A DNA stretch of 64,000 nucleotides from NCBI RefSeq assembly GCF_000281895.1, contig NZ_CM001558.1:1-64000 (forward strand), read 5' to 3'. The translations under genes were made by a program, and so were the position numbers. Positions 1 through 12,018 of the stretch are shown one piece after another. Source of the DNA: Pseudomonas fluorescens Q2-87. Its GTDB lineage: Bacteria > Pseudomonadota > Gammaproteobacteria > Pseudomonadales > Pseudomonadaceae. The notes under the pieces were generated by a model, which saw only the letters and a list, made by a program, of their open reading frames with translations, ran no database searches and was not told the DNA's origin. Positions within the stretch are counted from its first letter, which is position 1, and the number at the start of each line of letters is the position of its first letter.

Positions 1-19
1 TTCAACTTAGGGGATATCC

Positions 20-1537
20 GTGTCAATGGAACTTTGGCAGCAGTGCGTGGAGCTTTTGCGCGATGAGCTGCCTGCCCAACAATTCAACACTTGGATCCGT
101 CCACTACAGGTCGAAGCCGAAGGCGACGAGTTGCGTGTCTATGCACCGAACCGCTTCGTTCTCGACTGGGTCAACGAAAAGTACCTGGGCCGGGTCATGG
201 AGCTGCTCGACGAGCACGGCAATGGCATGGCGCCTGCGTTGTCCTTATTAATAGGCAGCAAACGCAGTTCGGCACCGCGCGCGGCGCCCAATGCACCGCT
301 GGCCGCCGCAGCGTCCCAGGCCCAGGCCGCCGCGGCGCCGGTTAACAACCACGCCGCGCCTGCACCTGCGCCGAGCAAGCGCAATACACAAAAGGCCGCC
401 GAGGTCAGCGAAGAGCCTTCGCGCGACAGCTTCGACCCGATGGCCGGTGCCAGCTCGCAGCAGGCACCGGTACGTGCCGAACAACGCACTGTCCAGGTCG
501 AGGGCGCGCTCAAGCACACCAGCTACCTGAACCGGACCTTTACCTTCGAGAATTTCGTCGAGGGTAAGTCCAACCAGCTGGCCCGCGCGGCCGCCTGGCA
601 GGTCGCGGACAACCCCAAGCATGGCTACAACCCGCTCTTCCTTTATGGCGGTGTCGGCCTGGGTAAAACCCACTTGATGCACGCGGTAGGTAACCACCTA
701 TTAAAGAAGAACCCGAATGCCAAGGTTGTGTACTTGCATTCCGAGCGTTTCGTGGCTGACATGGTCAAGGCACTGCAGTTGAACGCAATCAACGAGTTCA
801 AGCGTTTCTACCGCTCGGTAGACGCCTTGCTGATCGACGACATCCAGTTCTTCGCCCGCAAGGAACGTTCCCAGGAAGAGTTTTTCCACACCTTCAACGC
901 ACTGCTTGAGGGCGGGCAGCAGGTCATTCTCACCAGTGACCGTTACCCGAAAGAAATCGAAGGCCTCGAAGAACGCCTCAAGTCGCGTTTCGGCTGGGGC
1001 CTGACGGTGGCCGTCGAGCCGCCCGAGCTGGAAACCCGCGTCGCGATCCTGATGAAGAAAGCCGACCAGGCCAAGGTCGAGTTGCCTCACGACGCCGCGT
1101 TCTTCATTGCTCAGCGTATTCGCTCGAACGTGCGTGAGCTCGAAGGTGCGCTCAAGCGGGTGATCGCTCACTCGCACTTCATGGGCCGCGATATCACCAT
1201 CGAGTTGATTCGCGAGTCATTGAAGGATCTGCTGGCATTGCAGGACAAGCTGGTTTCTGTGGATAACATTCAGCGTACCGTGGCTGAATACTACAAAATC
1301 AAGATTTCCGACTTGCTGTCCAAACGCCGTTCGCGTTCGGTCGCTCGTCCGCGCCAGGTAGCCATGGCCCTGTCCAAGGAACTGACCAACCACAGCCTGC
1401 CGGAAATTGGCGATGTGTTTGGCGGGCGCGACCATACTACGGTGCTGCACGCCTGCCGCAAGATCAACGAACTTAAGGAATCCGACGCGGACATCCGCGA
1501 GGACTACAAGAACCTGCTGCGTACACTGACCACTTGA
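20..1537 (+). CDS. dnaA: Chromosomal replication initiator DnaA
   Basis: DnaA binds 9-bp DnaA boxes at oriC, oligomerises with ATP and opens the duplex. The 505-residue product has the N-terminal helicase-loading domain, a long Ala/Pro-rich linker (about residues 85-160), an AAA+ core with Walker [10 protein letters not shown] near residue 210 and Walker B LLIDDIQF near 270, and the C-terminal box-binding domain with the signature [15 protein letters not shown] near 468. The start is GTG, giving MSMELW as in other pseudomonads. It heads the dnaA-dnaN-recF-gyrB series. A perfect DnaA box lies inside the coding sequence at 1258-1266. Certain. Confidence 0.99.
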   Translation: MSMELWQQCVELLRDELPAQQFNTWIRPLQVEAEGDELRVYAPNRFVLDWVNEKYLGRVMELLDEHGNGMAPALSLLIGSKRSSAPRAAPNAPLAAAASQAQAAAAPVNNHAAPAPAPSKRNTQKAAEVSEEPSRDSFDPMAGASSQQAPVRAEQRTVQVEGALKHTSYLNRTFTFENFVEGKSNQLARAAAWQVADNPKHGYNPLFLYGGVGLGKTHLMHAVGNHLLKKNPNAKVVYLHSERFVADMVKALQLNAINEFKRFYRSVDALLIDDIQFFARKERSQEEFFHTFNALLEGGQQVILTSDRYPKEIEGLEERLKSRFGWGLTVAVEPPELETRVAILMKKADQAKVELPHDAAFFIAQRIRSNVRELEGALKRVIAHSHFMGRDITIELIRESLKDLLALQDKLVSVDNIQRTVAEYYKIKISDLLSKRRSRSVARPRQVAMALSKELTNHSLPEIGDVFGGRDHTTVLHACRKINELKESDADIREDYKNLLRTLTT

Positions 1538-1576
1538 TGACCACCAGCGCAGCTTATTAAGGCAAGGGACTAGACC

Positions 1577-2680
1577 ATGCATTTCACCATTCAACGCGAA
1601 GCCCTGTTGAAACCCCTGCAACTGGTCGCAGGCGTCGTCGAACGCCGCCAGACCTTGCCGGTACTTTCCAACGTGCTGTTGGTTGTCGAAGGCCAGCAAC
1701 TGTCGCTGACCGGTACCGACCTGGAAGTCGAGCTGGTCGGTCGAGTACAACTTGAAGAGCCTGCTGATCCAGGTTCCATCACCGTGCCGGCGCGCAAGCT
1801 GATGGACATCTGTAAAAGCCTGCCCAACGACGCGCTGATCGACATCAAGGTCGATGAGCAGAAGCTCGTGGTCAAGGCCGGTCGCAGCCGCTTCACCCTG
1901 TCGACGCTGCCAGCCAACGATTTCCCGACCGTTGAAGAAGGCCCGGGTTCGCTGACCTGCAGCCTTGACCAGAGCAAACTGCGGCGCTTGATCGAGCGCA
2001 CCAGCTTCGCCATGGCCCAGCAGGACGTTCGCTACTACCTCAACGGTATGCTGCTGGAAGTGTCCGCTGGCGTGATCCGCGCCGTTGCCACCGACGGGCA
2101 CCGCCTGGCCATGTGCTCGATGCAGGCCGATATCGGACAACCGGATCGCCATCAGGTGATCGTGCCGCGCAAAGGCATCCTGGAATTGGCCCGCCTGCTG
2201 ACTGAACCGGATGGCAACGTCAGCATCGTGTTGGGCCAGCACCACATTCGCGCCACCACCGGCGAGTTCACCTTCACCTCGAAATTGGTGGACGGTAAAT
2301 TCCCTGACTACGAGCGCGTGCTGCCTAAAGGTGGCGACAAACTGGTATTGGGCGACCGTCAGGCCCTGCGTGAAGCCTTCAGCCGTACCGCGATTCTGTC
2401 CAACGAGAAGTACCGTGGCATTCGTCTGCAACTGGCCAACGGTCAGCTAAAAATCCAGGCGAACAACCCGGAGCAGGAAGAAGCGGAAGAAGAAGTGGGC
2501 GTTGACTATAACGGTGGCTCCCTGGAAATCGGCTTCAACGTCAGCTATCTGCTCGACGTGTTGGGCGTGATGACCACTGAGCAGGTACGTTTGATCCTGT
2601 CTGACTCCAACAGCAGTGCGCTGGTGCAAGAGTCCGACAACGACGATTCGGCTTACGTTGTCATGCCGATGCGTCTGTAA
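1577..2680 (+). CDS. dnaN: DNA polymerase III beta sliding clamp
   Basis: The beta clamp is a ring-shaped dimer that tethers DNA polymerase III and other replication and repair proteins to DNA. The 367-residue length is standard for three clamp domains, and the sequence runs from MHFTIQREALLKPLQ to the usual C-terminal YVVMPMRL. It starts 39 bases after dnaA and stops 20 bases before recF, in keeping with co-transcription. No unusual features. Confidence 0.99.
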   Translation: MHFTIQREALLKPLQLVAGVVERRQTLPVLSNVLLVVEGQQLSLTGTDLEVELVGRVQLEEPADPGSITVPARKLMDICKSLPNDALIDIKVDEQKLVVKAGRSRFTLSTLPANDFPTVEEGPGSLTCSLDQSKLRRLIERTSFAMAQQDVRYYLNGMLLEVSAGVIRAVATDGHRLAMCSMQADIGQPDRHQVIVPRKGILELARLLTEPDGNVSIVLGQHHIRATTGEFTFTSKLVDGKFPDYERVLPKGGDKLVLGDRQALREAFSRTAILSNEKYRGIRLQLANGQLKIQANNPEQEEAEEEVGVDYNGGSLEIGFNVSYLLDVLGVMTTEQVRLILSDSNSSALVQESDNDDSAYVVMPMRL

Positions 2681-2700
2681 TCATGCCCAGCAGAAGCTAG

Positions 2701-6227
<3,527 letters not shown>

Positions 6228-6256
6228 TCCTTGCGCTTCGCCCCCGCTCAAAAAAA

Positions 6257-6284
6257 GCCAACGCTCATGCGTTGGCTTTTTTTT
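6257..6284 (+). terminator. Rho-independent terminator after gyrB
   Basis: A perfect 8-bp stem GCCAACGC / GCGTTGGC with a TCAT loop is followed by eight T residues, 30 bases after the gyrB stop. An A tract on the left side means it could also stop leftward transcription. Confidence 0.95.
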
Positions 6285-6527
6285 ACGCTTTGAAAGTACC
6301 AGCCTTCTAAGACACAGCGGTCAAGAGCCGAGTAACTGGGTAACACACTGGCGTAAAGCCTTCACGCTCAATAGGTTAGCGATTTCACGAAGCCCCCGGA
6401 TACCGGGGGTATAAGGTTTCCTGGCGTAAAACTTGCGTGTTTAATAACTTACACATCGTTTCTTTAAATTGACAGAGACGATGGGTACGAGGTGGTACGA
6501 ATAAATCCAACACCAAGGGTAGTCTCA
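6285..6527. other. Intergenic leader before the permease
   Basis: This is the rest of the 300-base gap between gyrB and the permease. It contains a perfect 7-bp hairpin with an ATA loop at 6393-6409 (CCCCCGG / CCGGGGG), and the 6430-6480 stretch is AT-richer, as expected for the permease promoter. I cannot name a regulator. No gene is supported here. Confidence 0.5.
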
Positions 6528-7922
6528 ATGAGCGGTACGCAAACTTCCAACACTCTGGAGCAAGGACTCAAGCCTCGGCATGTGACGATGCTCTCCATCG
6601 CCGGCGTGATCGGCGCCGGTTTATTCGTCGGCTCCGGCCACGCTATCGCCGCGGCCGGTCCGGCGGTGCTATTGGCTTACGCTGCGGCAGGTGCACTGGT
6701 GGTATTGGTGATGCGAATGCTGGGCGAAATGGCGGTGGCTTCGCCGGACACCGGCTCCTTCTCGACCTATGCCGATCGCGCGATTGGTCATTGGGCAGGC
6801 TTCACCATCGGCTGGCTCTACTGGTGGTTCTGGGTCCTGGTTATCCCGTTGGAGGCCAACGCGGCCGCAACCATCCTGCACGCCTGGTTTCCCAACGTGG
6901 CGATCTGGGCCTTCACCTTGGTTATCACCCTGCTGCTGACGGTCACCAACCTGTTCAGCGTGAAAAACTATGGCGAGTTCGAGTTCTGGTTCGCCCTGGT
7001 CAAAGTCATTGCGATTGTCGGCTTCGTGGGTCTTGGCATCCTGGCGATCCTTGGCCTGTTGCCAACCAGCCAGGTCAGCGGGGTTTCGCATCTGTTCGAC
7101 ACCCAAGGCTTCTTGCCCAACGGTATGGGTGCGGTATTGGGTGCGATCCTGACCACCATGTTCTCGTTCATGGGCACCGAGATCGTGACCATCGCAGCGG
7201 CCGAATCGAAGAACCCCGGCCAGCAGATTTCCAAGGCGACCAACTCGGTCATCTGGCGGATCGGCCTGTTCTATCTCGTTTCCATCTTCATCGTCGTAGC
7301 CCTGGTGCCATGGAACGACCCGCTGCTGGCCAGTGTGGGTTCCTATCAGACGGTGCTCGAGCGCATGGGCATCCCCAACGCCAAGCTGATCGTCGATATC
7401 GTGGTCCTGGTTGCTGTGACGAGCTGCCTGAACTCAGCGCTTTATACGGCTTCGCGCATGATGTTCTCGCTGGGCAAGCGCGGTGATGCGCCCGTTGTTT
7501 CCCAGCGCACCAACAAGAGCGGTACGCCTTACTGGGCGGTGATGTTGTCCACCGCAGCCGCTTTCCTTGCGGTGTTTGCCAACTACGTGGCCCCGGCTGC
7601 GGTGTTCGAATTCCTGCTGGCGAGTTCTGGCGCTATCGCCTTGCTGGTCTACTTGGTCATCGCTTTTTCACAACTGCGCATGCGCAAGCAGCGCATGGCC
7701 CGTGGTGAAAAAATCGCTTTCAGCATGTGGCTGTTTCCGGGCCTGACTTACGCCGTGATCGTCTTCATCGTCGGTGCCCTGACCATCATGTTGTTCCAGG
7801 AAGCCCATCGCGTAGAGATCCTGGCGACCGGTTTGCTCAGCATGCTGGTGGTCGCCTCCGGAATGCTGATCCAGCGTCGTCGGATCAAAAAAACCGGAGG
7901 CTTGGTACAGACCCTCGGGTAA
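6528..7922 (+). CDS. GABA permease-like amino acid transporter (APC superfamily)
   Basis: This is a predicted inner-membrane, proton-coupled amino acid importer of 464 residues with about 12 membrane helices. The first helix contains the APC signature SIAGVIGAGLFVGSG, and the sequence most resembles GabP (E. coli GabP is of almost identical length), so gamma-aminobutyrate is the likeliest substrate. ATG 6528 is preferred over the in-frame GTG at 6492 because it gives the family-like N-terminus and has AAGGG upstream. No gabT or gabD lies nearby, so the substrate is inferred from sequence alone. Confidence 0.85.
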   Translation: MSGTQTSNTLEQGLKPRHVTMLSIAGVIGAGLFVGSGHAIAAAGPAVLLAYAAAGALVVLVMRMLGEMAVASPDTGSFSTYADRAIGHWAGFTIGWLYWWFWVLVIPLEANAAATILHAWFPNVAIWAFTLVITLLLTVTNLFSVKNYGEFEFWFALVKVIAIVGFVGLGILAILGLLPTSQVSGVSHLFDTQGFLPNGMGAVLGAILTTMFSFMGTEIVTIAAAESKNPGQQISKATNSVIWRIGLFYLVSIFIVVALVPWNDPLLASVGSYQTVLERMGIPNAKLIVDIVVLVAVTSCLNSALYTASRMMFSLGKRGDAPVVSQRTNKSGTPYWAVMLSTAAAFLAVFANYVAPAAVFEFLLASSGAIALLVYLVIAFSQLRMRKQRMARGEKIAFSMWLFPGLTYAVIVFIVGALTIMLFQEAHRVEILATGLLSMLVVASGMLIQRRRIKKTGGLVQTLG

Positions 7923-7929
7923 TGTCCAC

Positions 7930-7959
7930 TGTGGTGAGGGAGCAAGCTTCCTCACCACA
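7930..7959. terminator. Hairpin between convergent permease and regulator genes
   Basis: An inverted repeat TGTGGTGAGG / CCTCACCACA with a 10-base interior sits just after the permease stop and close to the stop of the convergent response-regulator gene. It resembles a single REP unit and probably stabilises or ends both transcripts. It has no long T tract. Confidence 0.6.
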
Positions 7960-7976
7960 GAGGCAACCAGTCTTTC

Positions 7977-8711
7977 CTAACTGGCCACCGACGCCTCACT
8001 CCCCGCCGCCACGCTCTCCAATCGATAGCCATAGCCATAAATCGTCAGCAACTGCCAACCCCGATCAGCCGTCAGCCCCAGCTTGTTGCGCAGCCGATAG
8101 ATATGGGTATCGAGCGGACGGGATGAAGTCATTTCCTCATGGCTCCAGAAGCGCTCGTAGAAATATTCCCGCGACAGCGGCCGGCCCAGATTGGCAAACA
8201 GACAGCGGGCCAAGCGGTACTCCCGTTCGGTCAGGCTGATGGGGATACCCGCGCGGGTGATGGTCAGTTCGGCGTCGTCGAACGTCAGGTCATTGAACAC
8301 CAGCACATCATTGGCCGGGGCGCGTTGCAGGTTGTGGCGGCGCAGCACGGCGGCGACCCGGGCCTTGAGTTCGTTGGGCCGGAACGGCTTGCTCACGTAA
8401 TCGTCGGCCCCAGCGTTGAGGGCCTGGACGATATCGTGCTCGCCGTCGCGGCTGGTGAGCATGATCGCGGCCGGTGGCGAGTCCATGTGCTCGCGGGTCC
8501 AGCGCAACAGGGACAGGCCACTGATATCGGGCAACTGCCAGTCGAGAATCAGCAGGTCGAAGGTTTCCCGGCGCAATTGCCGCAACAGGTCTTCGCCGCG
8601 TTCGAAACTGTGCAGGGTCCAGGCCTGCTCGCCCCTGCCGGGAATCTGTTGAAGTGTCTGTTCTACCCGGCGCAGCTCGGCCGGTTCGTCATCCAGTATG
8701 GCGACACGCAT
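7977..8711 (-). CDS. OmpR-family response regulator
   Basis: A 244-residue DNA-binding response regulator. The receiver domain has the acidic pair D7-D8 and phospho-acceptor D57 in LLILDWQLPD. A conserved Thr/Ser lies in MLTSRDG and a Lys in YVSKPFRPNELKARV. The C-terminal half is the winged-helix effector domain, ending in the usual IYGYGYRLE element. The ATG at 8711 gives MRVAILDDEP. A longer in-frame extension to 9089 would run through the promoter region and into the divergent kinase gene and is rejected. It is divergent from the histidine kinase at 8930, its probable partner. The signal and targets are unknown. Confidence 0.9.
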   Translation of the reverse strand: MRVAILDDEPAELRRVEQTLQQIPGRGEQAWTLHSFERGEDLLRQLRRETFDLLILDWQLPDISGLSLLRWTREHMDSPPAAIMLTSRDGEHDIVQALNAGADDYVSKPFRPNELKARVAAVLRRHNLQRAPANDVLVFNDLTFDDAELTITRAGIPISLTEREYRLARCLFANLGRPLSREYFYERFWSHEEMTSSRPLDTHIYRLRNKLGLTADRGWQLLTIYGYGYRLESVAAGSEASVAS

Positions 8712-8929
8712 GGGACGCGATTTCCTTATCTCGGAAGTAACGGACATCTCAGGTGGCATGCGCAGCAGTGGCCCCGTCGCTGGCTGTGACAATACCGGCT
8801 CGCGGCGCAGAGGGAAAGGCAGCAGCGCGCCACCCATCGACTCCGCTATAGTCTTGGATTTTTCCGCCTGTTGGCCTGAGCCCTGCCCATGACAAACATT
8901 ACCAGTCCTTGTGTCCGGTCCCGGTGCCC
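8712..8929. promoter_or_regulatory. Divergent promoter region of the two-component pair
   Basis: This 218-base region lies between the divergently read regulator and kinase genes, so it should carry both promoters. A short open frame begins at ATG 8889 and encodes 14 residues in another frame, ending with a TGA that overlaps the kinase ATG as ATGA. It may be a translationally coupled leader, but this is weakly supported. Confidence 0.45.
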
Positions 8930-10447
8930 ATGAGCAACCAGCGCCGCCAGGAAAGTCGTGAACCCACCCAGGTCCAGCAACTGTTTCGACAGTTGATGCG
9001 CGAGTGGCTGTGGATAAGTTTGCTGCTGTTGCCGCTGACCGCCCTACTCTCGATGAGCAGCCAATCAACACGCAACGGGTCGAGCTCAATCGTACTATCG
9101 GTGTGTCTGGTCGCGTGTGTATTGGGCTTGCTGCTGTTGCGCCCGCGCCTGGCGCTATGGACGACGGTAGGCGGCATGAGCTTGGCGCTATTGCTCAGTG
9201 CCGTACTGGCGGCTCGTGGTTGGTGGTGGTCACCGATGGCGAGCGTATTGGGCATGCTCTTTGGCTACCTGATCTGGAACTGGCGACGCCTGAGCGTGGT
9301 GCTGGCTTATTTCGGCTGGGAGCTGGCGCGCCTGGACGCCGAGCCGAAGGTGTTCCCGGAACGCCGCCGTGCGCCCTATACCGGCAGTGACCGTTTGCAG
9401 GGCCAGATCATGGCCCTGGAACAAGCCATGAGTCGAACCCGGGACACGCGCCGCTTCATTGCCGACGGCCTGGAATACCTGCCGGTGGCGACAATGATCA
9501 GCGATCCCCAGGGCAAGGTGCTGCTGGGTAACCGCAAGGCCCGGGATCTGTTTGGCCATGGCCTGGCGGGCGGCGATGTGTTGGAGCACCTCGCACAGTT
9601 GGGTTACCCAGGGCTGGAGCAAAGTGCGCGGCATCGTTTATCCACATTGCCCCTGGTGGAGTTTCGCGACGGTCACGAGCGCAGCCTGCGCCTGGAGCGA
9701 GCCGCGCTACTGCCAGTGGATGGCAGCGCGCCCATTGGCTGGTTGCTGAGCCTGACCGACCTGAGCGCCGAGCGTGAAGCCCAAGAGCAGCGAAGCCTTA
9801 TGCTGCGTTTCCTGTCCCATGACCTGCGCGCCCCTCACTCAGCGATCCTCGCCCTGCTCGATGTGCAGCGGCACCAGAGCGGCGCAGACAACCCCATATT
9901 CGACCAGATAGAACGCCAGGTGCGTCGCGCCCTGGACCTGACCGATGGCTTCGTGCAATTGGCCAGGGCTGAATCCGAGACCTACCAGTTCCAACCAACG
10001 TTGTTCGCCATGCTGCTGTTGGACGTGGTCGACCAGGCATTACCCATTGCCCAGGCAAAACGCATCCAACTGATCCATGAAATGGACAATGAAGAAGCGA
10101 CCATACAGGCGGACCAGTCCTTGCTGACCCGCGCGCTATTCAATCTGCTGGAAAACGCCATCAAGTACAGCGCGCCGGGCACGCATATTTATCTGAAGGT
10201 GCGATGCGCGGATGGATGGCTGACCTGCGATGTGATCGATCAGGGCAAAGGCATCGGTGCCCACGAACTACCGGATCTGTTCAGCCAGTACAGACGGTTT
10301 TCCTCAGCCCATGGTGTCGATGGCATTGGTTTGGGGCTGTCGATGGTCAAGGCTGTTGTGGAACATCATGACGGGCAAATCGAGTGCCGCAGCGTCGTAG
10401 GCGAAGGCACGACATTCAGCCTGCGCCTGGCGCTGCTGGATACCTGA
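8930..10447 (+). CDS. Membrane sensor histidine kinase
   Basis: A 505-residue kinase. It has four N-terminal hydrophobic segments (about residues 22-38, 51-67, 72-91 and 95-112) with no long extracytoplasmic loop, then a PAS-like region, an H-box FLSHDLRAP near 295, and a HATPase domain with N-box NLLENAIKYS, G1 DQGKGIG and G2 GIGLGLSMVKAVV. ATG 8930 is chosen over TTG 8909. The membrane segments followed by WNWRRLSVVLAYFGWELARL look like the membrane end of CHASE2 kinases, but no CHASE2 domain is present. It presumably phosphorylates the divergent regulator. Two perfect DnaA boxes (9009-9017, 9638-9646) lie inside the gene. Confidence 0.9.
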   Translation: MSNQRRQESREPTQVQQLFRQLMREWLWISLLLLPLTALLSMSSQSTRNGSSSIVLSVCLVACVLGLLLLRPRLALWTTVGGMSLALLLSAVLAARGWWWSPMASVLGMLFGYLIWNWRRLSVVLAYFGWELARLDAEPKVFPERRRAPYTGSDRLQGQIMALEQAMSRTRDTRRFIADGLEYLPVATMISDPQGKVLLGNRKARDLFGHGLAGGDVLEHLAQLGYPGLEQSARHRLSTLPLVEFRDGHERSLRLERAALLPVDGSAPIGWLLSLTDLSAEREAQEQRSLMLRFLSHDLRAPHSAILALLDVQRHQSGADNPIFDQIERQVRRALDLTDGFVQLARAESETYQFQPTLFAMLLLDVVDQALPIAQAKRIQLIHEMDNEEATIQADQSLLTRALFNLLENAIKYSAPGTHIYLKVRCADGWLTCDVIDQGKGIGAHELPDLFSQYRRFSSAHGVDGIGLGLSMVKAVVEHHDGQIECRSVVGEGTTFSLRLALLDT

Positions 10448-10453
10448 AAAAAA

Positions 10454-10486
10454 ATCGCCGCGTTGGCTGCCAACGCGGCGATCTTT
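10454..10486 (+). terminator. Terminator after the histidine kinase
   Basis: A perfect 13-bp stem ATCGCCGCGTTGG / CCAACGCGGCGAT with a CTG loop (10454-10482) is followed by CTTTT. A second, smaller hairpin CACCC-TTTT-GGGTG with a T run follows at 10507-10524. Confidence 0.93.
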
Positions 10487-10524
10487 TGCGCCTATAAAAA
10501 CTTATGCACCCTTTTGGGTGTTTT

Positions 10525-10614
10525 ATGTTTTTAAGAAATATGTATATAAATCAAGTGGTTAAAATGTAAAAACGGCAAAAATCGCAAGAACGGTACACAG
10601 GTTATCCACAGATC
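10525..10614. promoter_or_regulatory. AT-rich stretch with a perfect DnaA box
   Basis: About 80 bases of unusually AT-rich DNA, with several short T and A runs, lie between two convergent genes and lead to TTATCCACA at 10602-10610, a perfect DnaA box. An AT-rich tract beside a DnaA box is the arrangement of an origin unwinding element. With one box here this is suggestive only. Confidence 0.5.
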
Positions 10615-11394
10615 TCAGACAGCGATCTCATCTGTTGCGGCCACTGGCGCAGGGCCCGGTGGAAGTGAACCCATTTCCCGTTGTGTCTGCTCATTCCAAG
10701 CCTGTACGCGATCATTGAGCGCGGCGATGGCGCGAGGCCCGCTGCCTTCGGCATACATGGGTTCGCCAATCACCACGGTGATGACGCCTGGCTTCCTGAC
10801 CCAGCCAGCCTTTGGCCAGAATTTACCGGCATTGTGTGCAATCGGCAGTACCGGCAGCTCAGCGTTCACCGCCAATGCGGAACCGCTGCGGGAGAACTTG
10901 CCAACAGTCCCGTAAGGAACGCGGGTGCCCTCGGGGAAGATCAGCACCCAAGTGTTGTCCTTGAGCAGCTCGTCACCCTTCTTCGCCACTTGCTTGAGAG
11001 CCAATTTGGGATTGTCACGATCGATGGCAATCGGCCGTAGCATCGCCATGGCCCAGCCAAAGAACGGCACGAACAACAGTTCACGCTTGAGGACTTGGCT
11101 CAACGGCTCGAAATAGGCCGAGAGGAAGAACGTCTCCCAGGTGCTCTGGTGGTTGGACTGGATCACGCAGGGGCGGTCCGGTACGTTCTCGGCGCCCTTC
11201 ACTTCGTAGCTGATGCCCAGGAACACTTTGCTCAGCCACAGCGCGCAGCGGCACCAATAGACGTTGATGAAACGGTAGCGCGCCTTGAACGGCAAAAAAG
11301 GCGCGATAAAAAAACTCAAGGAACACCACAGCAAGGAACTGGTGCCCAACAGCAGGTAAAAGAGGAAGGTTCTGATGGCCTGCAATATCGACAT
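10615..11394 (-). CDS. lptA: 1-acyl-sn-glycerol-3-phosphate acyltransferase, LptA/HdtS type
   Basis: This inner-membrane acyltransferase adds the second acyl chain to lysophosphatidic acid. The 259-residue product has one or two N-terminal membrane helices, the catalytic block SNHQSTWETF (an HX4E form of the usual HX4D), RPIAIDR and the substrate motif FPEGTR. Its position after gyrB and before gmhB matches PA0005 of P. aeruginosa. Its P. fluorescens F113 relative HdtS has been linked to acyl-homoserine lactone formation. ATG 11394 gives the family N-terminus (MSILQAIRTFLFY). A TTG at 11448 in the same frame is less likely. Confidence 0.9.
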   Translation of the reverse strand: MSILQAIRTFLFYLLLGTSSLLWCSLSFFIAPFLPFKARYRFINVYWCRCALWLSKVFLGISYEVKGAENVPDRPCVIQSNHQSTWETFFLSAYFEPLSQVLKRELLFVPFFGWAMAMLRPIAIDRDNPKLALKQVAKKGDELLKDNTWVLIFPEGTRVPYGTVGKFSRSGSALAVNAELPVLPIAHNAGKFWPKAGWVRKPGVITVVIGEPMYAEGSGPRAIAALNDRVQAWNEQTQREMGSLPPGPAPVAATDEIAV

Positions 11395-11474
11395 AGCGGC
11401 GTTTACCGTTGCGGGCAATGCCCGCCTGTTAAAGCGCTTCCCGAACAATCCTTGATCAGGATGTCTTGGGAGCT

Positions 11475-12008
11475 CTAATTGTGGATAAGTTCAGCGGCAA
11501 CCGCCGCCAGGTCGTCAAAAATCAAGGTGCCCACCGGTAGGGTCTTGCCCAGAGTCTTTTCGCCTTTGCCGGTCTTTACCAAAACTGGCTGACAATCGAC
11601 GGCCTTGGCCGCCTCCAGGTCACCTGAACTGTCGCCGACAAACCACACGCCCGCCAGCCCCACGTCGTAATGGGCGGCAATGGCTTTCAACATGCCCGGC
11701 TTGGGCTTGCGGCAATCACAGCCTTCATCCGGTCCATGTGGACAATAGACGATCAACCCGACTTCCCCGCCCCGCTCGGCCACCAGTTCGCGCAAGCGCT
11801 CATGCATGGCCTCGAGCACGGCAAGGTCGTAGTAACCGCGGGCGATGCCCGACTGGTTGGTGGCGACCGCCACCGTCCAGCCGGCCTTGCTCAACTGCGC
11901 GATGGCTTCGATCGAACCGGGGAGCGGTAACCACTCCTCCACCGATTTGATGTAAGCGTCGGAGTCGTGATTGATCACCCCGTCCCGATCGAGAATCAGC
12001 AGTTTCAA
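11475..12008 (-). CDS. gmhB: D-glycero-beta-D-manno-heptose-1,7-bisphosphate 7-phosphatase
   Basis: GmhB removes the 7-phosphate in ADP-heptose synthesis for the lipopolysaccharide core. The 177-residue HAD enzyme has DRDGVIN at the N-terminus (nucleophile and acid Asp), ATNQSG as motif II, and the zinc-binding cysteine loop CPHGPDEGCDCRKPKPGM. The start is TTG with GAGGAG six bases upstream. It sits 10 bases downstream of glyS and 80 bases upstream of the lptA start, so the four leftward genes glyQ-glyS-gmhB-lptA may form one unit. A DnaA box covers its last codons (11480-11488). Confidence 0.95.
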   Translation of the reverse strand: MKLLILDRDGVINHDSDAYIKSVEEWLPLPGSIEAIAQLSKAGWTVAVATNQSGIARGYYDLAVLEAMHERLRELVAERGGEVGLIVYCPHGPDEGCDCRKPKPGMLKAIAAHYDVGLAGVWFVGDSSGDLEAAKAVDCQPVLVKTGKGEKTLGKTLPVGTLIFDDLAAVAAELIHN

Positions 12009-12018
12009 CAGCAGCTCC

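Noticed and set aside
1..19. oriC itself
   Set aside because: In pseudomonads oriC lies upstream of dnaA towards rpmH. The window starts 19 bases before dnaA, so the origin is not included.
1217..2431. 404-codon leftward frame opposite dnaA and dnaN
   Set aside because: It spans the boundary of two certain genes on the other strand and shows shadow-type composition.
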